Assembly: GCA_035651755.1 (NCBI GenBank)
Contig: DASRFA010000011.1
Span: 62,001 to 126,000, forward strand
Direction: 5' to 3'
DNA length: 64,000 bases
Source of the DNA: DASRFA01 sp035651755
Lineage (GTDB): Bacteria; Desulfobacterota; Binatia; UBA12015
The notes beneath the pieces are model-generated. The model saw only the letters and a list, made by a program, of their open reading frames with translations, did no database searches and was not told the DNA's origin. The position numbers and the translations under genes were made by a program. Position 1 is the first letter of the stretch. Every line of letters starts with the position of its first letter. Positions 16,603-25,912 of the stretch are shown one piece after another.

Positions 16603-18954
16603 ATGACGGACAACGACGGGACCGAGGACATCATCCGGGAGTTCCTGGTCGAGAGCCACGAGAACCTCGATCAGCTCGATCGCGACCTCGTCCAGCTCGA
16701 GGACGACCCGACGAACCGCGAGATTCTCGCGCGCGTCTTCCGGACGATCCACACGATCAAGGGCACGTGCGGGTTCCTCGGGTTCGAGCGGCTCGAGCGC
16801 GTGGCGCACGTCGGCGAGAGCCTGCTGAGCCGGCTGCGCGACGGCGAGCTCCTCCTCGAGACCGAGATGGCGAGCGGCCTCCTGACGATGGTCGACGCCG
16901 TCCGGACGCTGCTCCGGAACATCGAGGAGACGGGCGGCGAGGGTGACGCCGACTACGCCGACGTGGTCGAGCTGCTGACGCGTCTCCAGTCGAGCGGCGG
17001 CGCGAGCGCGCCGTCGGAAGCCGGGTCGGCCGCTCCGGCCGCGAGCTCCGATCCGGAGACGTCGCACGACGGGCCGTCCGACGCGGCGCGCGTCCCGGCG
17101 GCGCAGCGCTCCGATGCCGCGACGAACGCCGAGCCGCGTGCCGCGGCTCTGCCGACAGCCGAGGGGAAGGGGCCGGCGAAGCCGGCGCCCGCGAGCACGA
17201 GCGCCGCTCCGAGCGCGAGCGCTTCGGCTCCCGCGCCGCCGAGCGACGCGCCGGGCGGCGACGGACGCGCGGTCTCGTCGCTCGCCGACAGCTCGATCCG
17301 CGTCGACGTCGGCCTTCTCGACAAGCTCATGAACCTCGCGGGCGAGCTCGTGCTCGCGCGCAACCAGATCCTCCAGTTCGCCGCGACGCAGCAGGACGCG
17401 TCCTTCCTCGGCACGACGCAGCGCCTGAACCTCATCACGACCGAGCTGCAGGAAGGCGTGATGAAGACGCGCATGCAGCCGATCAAGACGATCTGGAGCA
17501 AGTTTCCGCGCGTCGTCCGCGACCTCGCCGTCACCTGCCACAAGCAGGTGCGGATCGACATGGAGGGCGAGGAGACCGAGCTCGACCGGACGATCCTCGA
17601 GGCGATCAAGGACCCGCTCACGCACATCGTCCGCAACTCGGTCGACCACGGCGTCGAATCGCCCGAGGATCGCAAGGCGGCGGGCAAGCCCGTGGAGGGC
17701 CGGCTCCTCCTGCGAGCGTTCCACGAGGGCGGCCACGTCAACATCGAGATCACCGACGACGGCAAGGGCATCGATCCCGAGCGCGTGCGCGCGAAGGCGC
17801 TCGAGCGCGGCGTCGTGACGAACGAGCGGATCGCCCGCATGAGCGACCGCGAGATCCTGGGCCTGATCTTCGTGCCGGGATTCTCGACCGCCGAGAAGGT
17901 GACGAACGTCTCCGGACGCGGCGTCGGCATGGACGTCGTGAAGACGAACATCGAGAAGATCGGCGGCTCCGTCGACATACAGAGCCGGCCGGGCGAGGGC
18001 ACGACCCTCAAGATCAAGATCCCGCTCACGCTCGCGATCATCCCCGCGCTCGTGGTGACGACCGGCGGCGAGCGCTTCGCGATTCCGCAGGTGAGCCTCC
18101 TCGAGCTCGTTCGCCTCGAGGGCGAGCAGGCGCGCCAGGGGATCGAGATGATCCACGGCGCCCGCGTCTACCGGCTGCGCGGCAACCTGCTGCCCTTGAT
18201 CGACCTGAACCGGGAGCTCCGGCTCGGGCAGTCGGAGACCGCGAGCGACTCGGTCAACATCGTCATCCTGCAGGCGGACGACCGCCAGTTCGGGCTCGTC
18301 GTCGAGGCGATCAACGATACCGAGGAGATCGTCGTCAAGCCGCTCAGCATGCAGCTGAAGGGGATCCCGACCTTCGCCGGCGCGACGATCATGGGCGACG
18401 GTAAGGTCGCCCTCATCCTCGACGTGCTCGGGCTCGCGCAGAAGGCGGGCGTCATCTCCGAGGTGCGCGACCGCTCGCTCGGCGAGCAGGTCGCGGGCGC
18501 GAACGCGGAGCGCGCGGGCGATCGCCAGACGCTTCTCCTCTTCTCGGTCGGCGAGGGCGGACGGCTCGCGATCCCGCTCTCGATGGTCGCCCGTCTCGAG
18601 GAGTTCCCCAAGGGTTCCGTCGAGCGCTCGGGACGACAGGAAGTCGTCCAGTACCGCGGCTGCATCATGCCGCTCATCCGGCTCTCGAGCATCCTCGGCA
18701 CCGAGCCCTGCGAGGCGGCGGCCGCGTCCGACGTCATGCAGGTCGTCGTCTACAGCGAGCAGGGGCGGAGCGTCGGCCTGGTCGTCGACCAGATCCTCGA
18801 CATCGTCGAGGAGACCCTCGCCATCCGACGCGACGTGAGCCGCGGCGGCGTCCTCGGCTCGGTCGTCATCCAGGACCGCGTGACGGACCTGCTGGACGTG
18901 CACGGGATCATCGGCAGCGAGGACCCGTCCTTCTTCGATCGTCAGGCGGCCTGA
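16603..18954 (+). CDS. cheA: Chemotaxis histidine kinase CheA with two CheW-like domains
   Basis: A 783-residue kinase. The Hpt (P1) domain has H50 in FRTIHTIKGTCGFLG. An Ala/Pro/Ser-rich linker (about 130-225) replaces a recognisable P2 domain. Dimerisation (LDKLMNLAGELVLARNQ) and ATP-binding segments (NSVDHGVESPEDR, DDGKGIDPE, GRGVGMDVVKTNIEKIGG) follow. A regulatory CheW-like domain lies near 475-610, and a second CheW-like domain occupies about 630-775 (LLLFSVGEGGRLAIPLSMVARLE). The tandem adaptor end and missing P2 are unusual relative to enteric CheA. Followed by cheW after nine bases. Confidence 0.93.
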   Translation: MTDNDGTEDIIREFLVESHENLDQLDRDLVQLEDDPTNREILARVFRTIHTIKGTCGFLGFERLERVAHVGESLLSRLRDGELLLETEMASGLLTMVDAVRTLLRNIEETGGEGDADYADVVELLTRLQSSGGASAPSEAGSAAPAASSDPETSHDGPSDAARVPAAQRSDAATNAEPRAAALPTAEGKGPAKPAPASTSAAPSASASAPAPPSDAPGGDGRAVSSLADSSIRVDVGLLDKLMNLAGELVLARNQILQFAATQQDASFLGTTQRLNLITTELQEGVMKTRMQPIKTIWSKFPRVVRDLAVTCHKQVRIDMEGEETELDRTILEAIKDPLTHIVRNSVDHGVESPEDRKAAGKPVEGRLLLRAFHEGGHVNIEITDDGKGIDPERVRAKALERGVVTNERIARMSDREILGLIFVPGFSTAEKVTNVSGRGVGMDVVKTNIEKIGGSVDIQSRPGEGTTLKIKIPLTLAIIPALVVTTGGERFAIPQVSLLELVRLEGEQARQGIEMIHGARVYRLRGNLLPLIDLNRELRLGQSETASDSVNIVILQADDRQFGLVVEAINDTEEIVVKPLSMQLKGIPTFAGATIMGDGKVALILDVLGLAQKAGVISEVRDRSLGEQVAGANAERAGDRQTLLLFSVGEGGRLAIPLSMVARLEEFPKGSVERSGRQEVVQYRGCIMPLIRLSSILGTEPCEAAAASDVMQVVVYSEQGRSVGLVVDQILDIVEETLAIRRDVSRGGVLGSVVIQDRVTDLLDVHGIIGSEDPSFFDRQAA

Positions 18955-18963
18955 GGAGGAGCC

Positions 18964-19488
18964 ATGGCCGAGTCCCAGCAATTCGCGACCTTCTACCTCG
19001 ACGACCTCTTCTTCGGCGTGCAGGTGAAACAGGTCCAGGAGGTCATCCGCTTCCAGGAGATGACCGCCGTTCCGCTCGCGCCGCCGGTCGTCGAAGGCCT
19101 GATCAACCTGCGGGGGCAGATCGTGACGGCGATCGATCTCCGCCGCCGGCTCGCGCTTCCGGATCGTCCCGCCGGGCAGCTCCCGATGAACGTGGTGGTC
19201 CGGACGGCGGACGGCGCCGTGAGCCTCCTCGTCGACGAGATCGGCGACGTGCTGGAGGTGTCGAGCGACACCTTCGAGCCGCCGCCCGAGACGATCACCG
19301 GGATCGCGCGCGAGCTGATCCGCGGGGTCTACAAGCTGAAGGATGCGTTGCTCCTCGTGCTCGACACCGAGAAGGCGGTGCAGACGTCGGGACGGAGCGA
19401 CGCCGGGATGGAGATCGAGGGCGCGGGCGCCCTCCTCGCGGACGGTGGGCTCCCTTCCGCGGTCGCAGAAGCCGCTCCGGCGGCCTGA
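18964..19488 (+). CDS. cheW: Chemotaxis adaptor CheW
   Basis: A 174-residue SH3-like adaptor linking CheA to receptors. FATFYLDDLFFGVQVKQVQEV, the VEGLINLRGQIVTAIDLRRR core and LLVDEIGDVLEV are canonical. About 30 extra residues at the C-terminus are Gly/Ala-rich. GAGGAGCC precedes the ATG. Confidence 0.93.
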   Translation: MAESQQFATFYLDDLFFGVQVKQVQEVIRFQEMTAVPLAPPVVEGLINLRGQIVTAIDLRRRLALPDRPAGQLPMNVVVRTADGAVSLLVDEIGDVLEVSSDTFEPPPETITGIARELIRGVYKLKDALLLVLDTEKAVQTSGRSDAGMEIEGAGALLADGGLPSAVAEAAPAA

Positions 19489-19492
19489 AACC

Positions 19493-19512
19493 CGTCCGCC
19501 TCCGGGCGGACG
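19493..19512. terminator. Strong hairpin between cheW and receptor gene
   Basis: CGTCCGCC-TCCG-GGCGGACG, an 8-bp perfect stem with a tetraloop directly after the cheW stop. There is no T-tract. It could partially terminate or stabilise the cheA-cheW message. Confidence 0.4.
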
Positions 19513-19556
19513 AGATCGCAGCGCGACCGGGAGGGTCGCAGAAGGGTGTGGGGAAG

Positions 19557-21176
19557 ATGAGCAACGGTCGCTTCAAGGCAGCAGTCAAGGTGCGAGAGCA
19601 CGACGAGGCACTGGCCGACGTCCCGGCGCAGATGATGCTCGAAAAGATCCCGACGAACGTGATCTACGCCGATCCGACGCTGGTGATCCGCTACGTGAAC
19701 CCGGCGTCCGTCGCGACGCTCGAGAAGCTGCAGCACCTCCTGCCGGTGCCGGTGTCGCAGATCGTCGGCAACTCGATCGACATCTTCCACAAGAACCCCG
19801 AGTACCAGCGCCGCATCCTTGCCGACCCGAAGCGCCTGCCGCACAAGGCGATCATCCAGCTCGGGCCCGAGAAGCTCGAGCTCCTCGTGAACGGGGTGTT
19901 CGACGAGGGAGGGAACTACCGCGGTGCGATGGTCACCTGGGACGTCGTCACCGAGCGCCTCAAGCTCGAGGCCCAGAACGAGGACTTCACCGGACAGATC
20001 GCGGCGATCGGGCGCACGCAGGCGGTGATCGAGTTCTCGCTCGACGGGACGATCGCGCACGCGAACGACAACTTCCTCGCCGCGGTCGGCTACTCGATCG
20101 ACGAGATCCGCGGAAAGCACCACGGGATGTTCGTCGAGGACGCGTACCGTGCGAGTGTGGAGTACCGCGACTTCTGGGCGAAGCTCGGTCGCGGTGAGTT
20201 CGTCGCCGGCACGTTCAAGCGCGTGGCCAAGGGCGGAAGGACGCTCTGGCTGCAGGCCTCGTACAACCCGATCCTCGACAAGGACGGCAAGCCCCTGCGC
20301 GTCGTCAAGTACGCGGTCGACATCACCGCCACGACCGAGGAGCAGCTGCGGACCAAGCGTGCCATCGACGAGGCGGTGGAGCGGATCGGGAAGACGTCCG
20401 CGATGCTCGCCTCGTCGTCCGAGGAGCTCGCGAGCGTCACGCAGCAGATGGCGGCCAACGCCGAGGAGACCTCGGCGCAGGCGAACGTCGTCTCGGCCGC
20501 GGCCGAGCAGGTGAGCGGCAACGTCCAGACGGTCGCGACCGGCACCGAGGAGATGAGCGCGAGCATCAAGGAGATTGCCAAGAGCGCGAGCGAGGCCGCG
20601 AAGGTCGCACAGACCGCGGTCGGCGTCGCGGGCAAGACCAACGAGACGGTCGCGAAACTCGGCGAGAGCAGCGCCGAGATCGGCAAGGTGATCAAGGTCA
20701 TCACGTCGATCGCGCAGCAGACGAACCTGCTCGCGCTGAACGCGACCATCGAGGCGGCGCGCGCCGGCGAGGCCGGGAAGGGCTTCGCGGTCGTCGCCAA
20801 CGAGGTGAAGGAGCTCGCGAAGGAGACCGCGAAGGCGACCGAGGACATCTCTCAGAAGATCGAGGCGATCCAGGCCGACACGACCGGAGCGGTCGACGCG
20901 ATCGCCCAGATCAGCGCGATCATCAATCAGATCAACGACATCCAGAACACGATCGCGAGCGCGGTCGAGGAGCAGACGGCGACGACGAACGAGATCGGCC
21001 GCAACGTGGCCGAGGCCGCGCGCGGCAGCGGCGAGATCGCGCAGAACATCGCGGCGGTCGCGACCGCGGCTTCGAGCACGACCGAGGCGGCGGGAAATGC
21101 GCAGGGTGCGACGACGGAGCTGGCGCGCATGGCGGTCGAGCTGCAGCAGATCGTCGAAGGGCTGAAGCGCGATTGA
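19557..21176 (+). CDS. Soluble chemoreceptor with two PAS domains
   Basis: A 539-residue cytoplasmic receptor without membrane segments. A first PAS-like domain spans about 20-135 (IYADPTLVIRYVNPASVATL) and a second about 145-260 (FSLDGTIAHANDNFLAAVGY, then VVKYAVDITATTE). The signalling module follows, with the tip QQTNLLALNATIEAARAGEA, nearly identical to that of the receptor at 11962. No CheR/CheB tether at the C-terminus. ATG at 19557 is chosen over a GTG nine bases upstream. It probably senses redox state or a small ligand via PAS (inference). Confidence 0.9.
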   Translation: MSNGRFKAAVKVREHDEALADVPAQMMLEKIPTNVIYADPTLVIRYVNPASVATLEKLQHLLPVPVSQIVGNSIDIFHKNPEYQRRILADPKRLPHKAIIQLGPEKLELLVNGVFDEGGNYRGAMVTWDVVTERLKLEAQNEDFTGQIAAIGRTQAVIEFSLDGTIAHANDNFLAAVGYSIDEIRGKHHGMFVEDAYRASVEYRDFWAKLGRGEFVAGTFKRVAKGGRTLWLQASYNPILDKDGKPLRVVKYAVDITATTEEQLRTKRAIDEAVERIGKTSAMLASSSEELASVTQQMAANAEETSAQANVVSAAAEQVSGNVQTVATGTEEMSASIKEIAKSASEAAKVAQTAVGVAGKTNETVAKLGESSAEIGKVIKVITSIAQQTNLLALNATIEAARAGEAGKGFAVVANEVKELAKETAKATEDISQKIEAIQADTTGAVDAIAQISAIINQINDIQNTIASAVEEQTATTNEIGRNVAEAARGSGEIAQNIAAVATAASSTTEAAGNAQGATTELARMAVELQQIVEGLKRD

Positions 21177-21226
21177 AAGCCGAGCGACACGGCGGGCGGC
21201 GGCCGAGGACGGGTCGCCCGCCGCAG

Positions 21227-21254
21227 GGCGCCGGCGCGAGGACGCGCCGGCGCC
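21227..21254. terminator. Perfect 12-bp hairpin after the receptor gene
   Basis: GGCGCCGGCGCG-AGGA-CGCGCCGGCGCC: twelve uninterrupted G-C pairs and a four-base loop, about 50 bases after the receptor stop and 100 bases before cheY2. No T-run. It is the strongest short hairpin I saw in the window and probably limits read-through or protects the 3' end. Confidence 0.5.
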
Positions 21255-21354
21255 GTCGCTGCCGGCGCGCCATTGCTCGGCGCCCGGCGATCGGCGGACG
21301 CGGACCCGGGGGGCTGGCCGGCGCGCGACGCGCGCCTCGGAAGGGGAGGGGTCG

Positions 21355-21726
21355 GTGAAGGCGCTCGTGGTGGACGACTCGCGCGCCATGCGAGCCATTC
21401 TCGGCCGCATGCTGCGCGAGGCCGGTTACGACGTCGCGGAGGCGTCGAACGGACGCGAGGCGCTCGAGGTGTTCCGCGCCTCGGGCGCTCCGTCGCTCCT
21501 GCTCGTCGACTGGAACATGCCCGAAATGAACGGCCTCGACCTCGTGCGCGCCGTGCGCGGCGAGCTCGGGGAGCGCGACGTGTCGATCATGATGGTGACG
21601 ACGGAGATCGAGACGGCGCAGGTCGTGCGCGCGCTCGCTGCGGGCGCGAACGAGTACCTGATGAAGCCTTTCACGCGCGAAGGTCTCCTCGAGAAGCTTC
21701 GCATCCTGGGCGCGGTGGCGGGGTGA
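21355..21726 (+). CDS. cheY: CheY-like response regulator
   Basis: A 123-residue single receiver with VVDDSRAMR, phospho-Asp in LLLVDWNMPEMNG, Thr in MMVTTE and Lys in YLMKPFT. GTG start after AAGGGGAGGGG. The stop overlaps the cheB start (GTGA). A second CheY in the same cluster as the one at 14942, it could act as a phosphate sink or second output. Confidence 0.9.
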   Translation: MKALVVDDSRAMRAILGRMLREAGYDVAEASNGREALEVFRASGAPSLLLVDWNMPEMNGLDLVRAVRGELGERDVSIMMVTTEIETAQVVRALAAGANEYLMKPFTREGLLEKLRILGAVAG

Positions 21727-22811
21727 CGTCGCGCATTCGCATTCTCATCGTCGACGACGCCGTGGTCGTCCGACGCATGGTGGGCGACGTCCTCGGGTCC
21801 GATCCCGAGCTCGAGGTCGTCGGGACGGCGCCGTCGGGCTCGATCGCGCTCCAGAAGATCCCGCAGCTGAACCCCGACCTCGTGACGCTCGACGTCGAGA
21901 TGCCCGGCATGACCGGCATCGAAACGCTCGTCGAGCTTCGGAAGCGGTACCCGCTCCTGCCGGTCATCATGTTCAGCACCCTGACGGAGCGCGGCGCGGC
22001 GACGACGCTCGACGCGCTCGCCGCGGGTGCGAGCGACTACGTGACCAAGCCGGCGAACGTCGGCAGCGTGTCGGCGGCCATGCAGGCGGTGCGCGACTCG
22101 TTGATCCCGAAGATCAAGACGCTGTGCTGGCGGAAGAGCATGCCCGCGTGCCGGCCCGCGCCGGTGCGGACGGTCCCGCCCGGCGAGACGCGGCGATCGC
22201 GGCGGATCGACGTCCTCGCGATCGGCACGTCGACCGGCGGACCGAACGCGCTCACGACCGTGCTGCCGGCGCTTCCGGCCGACTTCCCGGTGCCGATCGT
22301 GATCGTGCAGCACATGCCGCCGGTGTTCACCCGCATCCTGGCGGAGAGGCTCTCCGCGCGCTGTGCTTTCGAGGTGCGCGAGGCGGCCGGCGGCGAGGAG
22401 CTGACCGCCGGACACGCCTGGGTCGCACCGGGCAATCACCACATGGTGGTCGCCCGCGACGGCAATCGCGTGCGGCTGCGCCTGAACCAGGACACACCGG
22501 AGAATTCCTGTCGCCCGGCCGTCGATCCGCTCTTCCGATCGGTGGCGGAGGTGTACGGCGAGAACGCGCTCGCGCTGGTTCTCACGGGGATGGGGCACGA
22601 CGGCCGCCGCGGCGCCGAGGCGATCCGGGCAGCGGGCGGCTCGGTGCTCGTGCAGGACGAGGCGACGAGCGTCGTGTGGGGGATGCCGGGCGCAGTGCAG
22701 GAGGCCGGCTTCGCGGACGGCGTCCTCGCGCTCCCGGCGATCGCGGCCGAGGTGGTGCGCCGGACGAAGCTGCACCGCGCGGCGCCGATGCCCGCCGCCC
22801 GGGCGTCCTGA
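21723..22811 (+). CDS. cheB: Chemoreceptor methylesterase/deamidase CheB
   Basis: A 362-residue protein: receiver (about 1-125; phospho-Asp in LVTLDVEMPGMTG, Lys in YVTKPANV) plus a methylesterase domain (about 165-355). The catalytic Ser is in IGTSTGGPNAL, His in IVIVQHMPPVF and Asp in VLTGMGHDGRRGA. It removes methyl groups from receptor glutamates when phosphorylated by CheA. Overlaps cheY2 by four bases. Confidence 0.93.
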   Translation: MTSRIRILIVDDAVVVRRMVGDVLGSDPELEVVGTAPSGSIALQKIPQLNPDLVTLDVEMPGMTGIETLVELRKRYPLLPVIMFSTLTERGAATTLDALAAGASDYVTKPANVGSVSAAMQAVRDSLIPKIKTLCWRKSMPACRPAPVRTVPPGETRRSRRIDVLAIGTSTGGPNALTTVLPALPADFPVPIVIVQHMPPVFTRILAERLSARCAFEVREAAGGEELTAGHAWVAPGNHHMVVARDGNRVRLRLNQDTPENSCRPAVDPLFRSVAEVYGENALALVLTGMGHDGRRGAEAIRAAGGSVLVQDEATSVVWGMPGAVQEAGFADGVLALPAIAAEVVRRTKLHRAAPMPAARAS

Positions 22812-22820
22812 GCCCCGCGC

Positions 22821-23645
22821 ATGGCACTCAGCGAGCTCGAATTCGACTACGTTCGCCGCCTCGTCTACGAGGGCTCGGCGATCGTCCTCGAGCCGACGAA
22901 GAGCTATCTCGCAGAGACCCGGCTCATCCAGCTCGCGCGGCAGGAAGGGCTCACGACCGTGAGCGACCTCGTCGCGCGCATGCGCGGCGCCTCCTGCAAC
23001 AACGGTCTCCATCGCCGCGTCGTCGAAGCGATGACGACGAACGAGACCAGCTTCTTCCGCGACATCCACCCGTTCGACGCGATGAAGGGCGCGGTGATGC
23101 CGGCGCTGGTCGAGCAACGCCGCGACACGCGCGCGCTCGACATCTGGTCGGCCGCCTGCTCGACGGGCCAGGAGGCGTACACGATCGCGATGGTGCTCCG
23201 CGAGCACTTCCCGGAGCTCGCGTCCTGGAAGGTCCGGATCCTCTGCACGGACCTCTCGCGCGACGTGCTCGAGAAGGCGCGCTCCGGCCGCTACGGCCAG
23301 CTCGAGGTGAACCGCGGCCTCCCCGCGACGCTTCTCGTCAAGTACTTCAAGCGCGACGGTCTGCACTACCAGGTGAAGGACGACCTGAGGCAGATGATGG
23401 ACTTCCGCGAGATGAACCTCGCGACTGCCTGGCCGTCGCTGCCGCGCATGGACGTCGTCTTCCTGCGGAACGTGCTGATCTACTTCGACGTCGCCACCAA
23501 GCGCCGGATCCTCGCCGGGGTGCGCGACCTGCTGCGGCCGGACGGCGTCCTGTTCCTCGGCGGCGCGGAGACGACGCTCAACCTGGACGACGGGTTCGAG
23601 CGCGTCGTCGTGGGAAAGGCGACCTGCTACCGGCTGCGGCGCTGA
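22821..23645 (+). CDS. cheR: Chemoreceptor methyltransferase CheR
   Basis: A 274-residue SAM-dependent methyltransferase. The N-terminal helical domain ends in MTTNETSFFRD, the SAM site is IWSAACSTGQEAYTIAM, and NVLIYFD and LFLGGAET are conserved. It methylates receptor glutamates, opposing CheB. Neither receptor in the window carries the CheR-binding pentapeptide, so docking must be pentapeptide-independent. Confidence 0.93.
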   Translation: MALSELEFDYVRRLVYEGSAIVLEPTKSYLAETRLIQLARQEGLTTVSDLVARMRGASCNNGLHRRVVEAMTTNETSFFRDIHPFDAMKGAVMPALVEQRRDTRALDIWSAACSTGQEAYTIAMVLREHFPELASWKVRILCTDLSRDVLEKARSGRYGQLEVNRGLPATLLVKYFKRDGLHYQVKDDLRQMMDFREMNLATAWPSLPRMDVVFLRNVLIYFDVATKRRILAGVRDLLRPDGVLFLGGAETTLNLDDGFERVVVGKATCYRLRR

Positions 23646-23659
23646 CCAAGGGGGGCGTG

Positions 23660-24112
23660 ATGGCGATCAGCGAGGAGGACATCGGCGGCGTGACGGAGCT
23701 CGTGTGGGGCTCGATGCTCGAGCTCGCCGTGGAGCCGTGCCCGGTGTCGGACGGCGACGCCGACGACGAGCGGCTCGTGGGCACCGTCGAGATCACCGGT
23801 GCGTGGAGCGGGACGATCGAGCTCGCGTGCCCGCAAGCGCTCGCGCGCGAAGCAGCCGCGGTCGTCTTCGGCGTCGCGCCCCAGGAAGCGAACCGATCGC
23901 AGTTGCGCGAGGCGCTCGCCGAGCTCGCGAACATGACCGCCGGCAACCTGAAGGCGCTCCTGCCCGAGCCGTGCGAGCTCGGTCTGCCGGCGGTGTGCGA
24001 GGCGTCGGAGGTCGCAGGCGGGCGCGACCGGTCGGTCGCGACGACCCTCGCCGCCTTTTCGTGCCAGGGCCACCCGTTCCTCGTGCGCGTCACCGGGCGG
24101 CCGAACGGCTAG
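23660..24112 (+). CDS. CheX-like phosphatase (second copy)
   Basis: A 150-residue CheC/CheX-fold protein closing the chemotaxis cluster. The helix LREALAELANMTAGNLKALL carries the ExxN phosphatase pair, with Glu rather than Asp/Ser at the upstream motif position. GTVEITGAWSGTIELACP is a typical CheX strand pair. Its stop shares the CTAG with the stop of the convergent glycosyltransferase gene. Confidence 0.78.
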   Translation: MAISEEDIGGVTELVWGSMLELAVEPCPVSDGDADDERLVGTVEITGAWSGTIELACPQALAREAAAVVFGVAPQEANRSQLREALAELANMTAGNLKALLPEPCELGLPAVCEASEVAGGRDRSVATTLAAFSCQGHPFLVRVTGRPNG

Positions 24113-25668
24113 GACGGCGGAGTTTCGCGAAGCGCACCGGCGCGAGCGCGCTCGAGCAGGTGGATCGTGACCCCGACGAGCCGCTCCGTCCGCGCACCGG
24201 CGTAGCCGTGTGCCGCGAGGCGCGACCGAGCCCGCGACTCCTCGTCGGCGGACGCGCCCGACACGACGACGGCGATGCGATCGGGAGCGCGCGCGATCGC
24301 GCGGTCCGCGGCATCGCCGTCGCCGCACGCGATGCCGCGCGCGGCGAGCGAGCGCGCGAGCGCATCGGGGGCGTACGTCCCGTCATCCGCGAAGAGGGCG
24401 GAGAGCGCGTCGGGCGCGGCGTAGTACGCGAGCGGAATGCACCCGACCTCGGGAAGCACCACGATCGCCGTGCCCGCGCCGCCCGCCGGCCGCGCGATCT
24501 CGACCGCGCCGCGCCAGTCGGGCCCGCGTGCGGGGGCGTCCGCGATCCCGTTCGCGGTGAAGAGGGCGACCGCGAGAGCGCCGGCGATCCGCCATCTCGC
24601 CGGCACCGGCAGCGATGCGGTCGCCGCCGACACGAGCACGATCCAGCCGAGCGACGCGAACAGCAGGTAGCGGGCGTAGAAGATCGGGATCCGCTGCGAG
24701 ATCGGGAACGCGAGCGCGATCGGCACGGCGGCCCAGGCGAGCGCGAGCGCAAATCGGCCGCCGTCGGTCGCCGCGCCGTCTTCGCCCGGCCGCTCGCGCC
24801 ACGTGCGGAGCGCCGGCCACGCGGCGGCGACGACCGCCCCGAAGACGAGCGCAGCCTTCGACCCGACGAGCTCGAGCGCGACTTCGCGCAGCATGCGGCC
24901 GTCCGGCGGGGGAAGCCACGACGTCTCCACGTCCGGCAGGTTGCGCACGAGCGGCGCGACGAACGGCGCGAACGCGGCGAGCGCGATGAGCTGGCTCGCG
25001 ACGTAGAGACGGCGCGCGCGGCGGTCGCGGCGAGCGAGAAGCGGGAGGCACACGGCCTGCGCCACCAACGCGAGCGCGATCGTGTAGTGCGTGTACATCG
25101 CGGCCGCGTTCACCGCGCCGAGGACGGCAGCGGCGCCCCACGACGGGCGCTCGACGAGCGCGAGGTACGCGTAGAACGACGCGACCGAGAGCGCGCCGAC
25201 GAGCGCGTAGGCGCGCGCCTCGCGCGCGTAGTGCATCTGCGGCTCGCACACGAGGAAGAGGAGCGCGGCGTACGCGGCCGCCTCGCGTCCGTAGAAGCGG
25301 CGCACGAAGGTGAAGAGCAGGGCGCCGCAGGCGGCGCTCGCGAGGACGGACGGCAGACGCATGCTCCGCTCGGAGGTGCCGAGCGCGGCGATCCAGCCGG
25401 CCATCACGAGGTTGTAGAGGGGCGGGTTCTGGTCGTGGGCGGCGGCGTGGACGATCGCCGACGGGCTCTCGAGGCCGAGGGCGACCGTCCATGCCTCGTC
25501 CAGCCAGAGGCTTCGGTGCGAAAGGCCGGGGAGGTTCGTCGCGAGGCTCGCGGCCGCGACCGCGAAAGCCGCGGCCCACGCCCAGGCCGAGCTCCGGGCG
25601 CCGCCGCGGTGCGGGCGGTCCGGGCCCGGGTCGACGGCGGCGAGGCGGGTCGTGGCGGAGCGGATCAG
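24109..25668 (-). CDS. GT39-like membrane glycosyltransferase (ArnT/PMT type), start codon non-canonical or unresolved
   Basis: A polytopic protein using a lipid-linked sugar donor. A GTG at 25407 would start it too late: the in-frame sequence upstream encodes SHRSLWLDEAWTVALGLESP and HDQNPPLYNLVMAGW, the catalytic first-loop signature (Asp of LDEA) of GT-C enzymes, preceded by a hydrophobic segment. I find no ATG, GTG or TTG in that extension up to the end of the next gene; CTG at 25668 is the best candidate. About ten TMs and a soluble C-terminal domain follow. Ends convergently with cheX2. Confidence 0.72.
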   Translation of the reverse strand: MIRSATTRLAAVDPGPDRPHRGGARSSAWAWAAAFAVAAASLATNLPGLSHRSLWLDEAWTVALGLESPSAIVHAAAHDQNPPLYNLVMAGWIAALGTSERSMRLPSVLASAACGALLFTFVRRFYGREAAAYAALLFLVCEPQMHYAREARAYALVGALSVASFYAYLALVERPSWGAAAVLGAVNAAAMYTHYTIALALVAQAVCLPLLARRDRRARRLYVASQLIALAAFAPFVAPLVRNLPDVETSWLPPPDGRMLREVALELVGSKAALVFGAVVAAAWPALRTWRERPGEDGAATDGGRFALALAWAAVPIALAFPISQRIPIFYARYLLFASLGWIVLVSAATASLPVPARWRIAGALAVALFTANGIADAPARGPDWRGAVEIARPAGGAGTAIVVLPEVGCIPLAYYAAPDALSALFADDGTYAPDALARSLAARGIACGDGDAADRAIARAPDRIAVVVSGASADEESRARSRLAAHGYAGARTERLVGVTIHLLERARAGALRETPPS

Positions 25669-25690
25669 GAGGCCGCCGATCGCGGAGCGG

Positions 25691-25912
25691 TCAGGTGCGT
25701 CGCATGCCGACGACGACCAGCACGACTCCCGCCGCGAGCGCCGCTCCGCCGAGGATCGGCGGGATCGGAACCGTCTTCTGCTTCTCCGTCTCGACGTTGA
25801 GCGGCCCGAGCTCCACGACCTTCTCCTTGGTCGTGTAGCTGAACCCCTGATAGGCGAGCGCGACGCCGCCGAGAAGAATCAGCACAGCACCGAGGATCAC
25901 GAGACCTTTCAT
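25691..25912 (-). CDS. Small two-TM membrane protein
   Basis: A 73-residue protein: TM1 (LVILGAVLILLGGVALAYQG), a loop with YTTKEKVVELGPLNVETE and KTVPIPP, then TM2 (GGAALAAGVVLVVVGMRRT). This layout belongs to a widespread family of small bacterial inner-membrane proteins (DUF3185-like). ATG at 25912 chosen because the longer reading frame adds an unrelated Arg-rich region. It lies upstream of the glycosyltransferase in the same direction. Function unknown. Confidence 0.75.
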   Translation of the reverse strand: MKGLVILGAVLILLGGVALAYQGFSYTTKEKVVELGPLNVETEKQKTVPIPPILGGAALAAGVVLVVVGMRRT

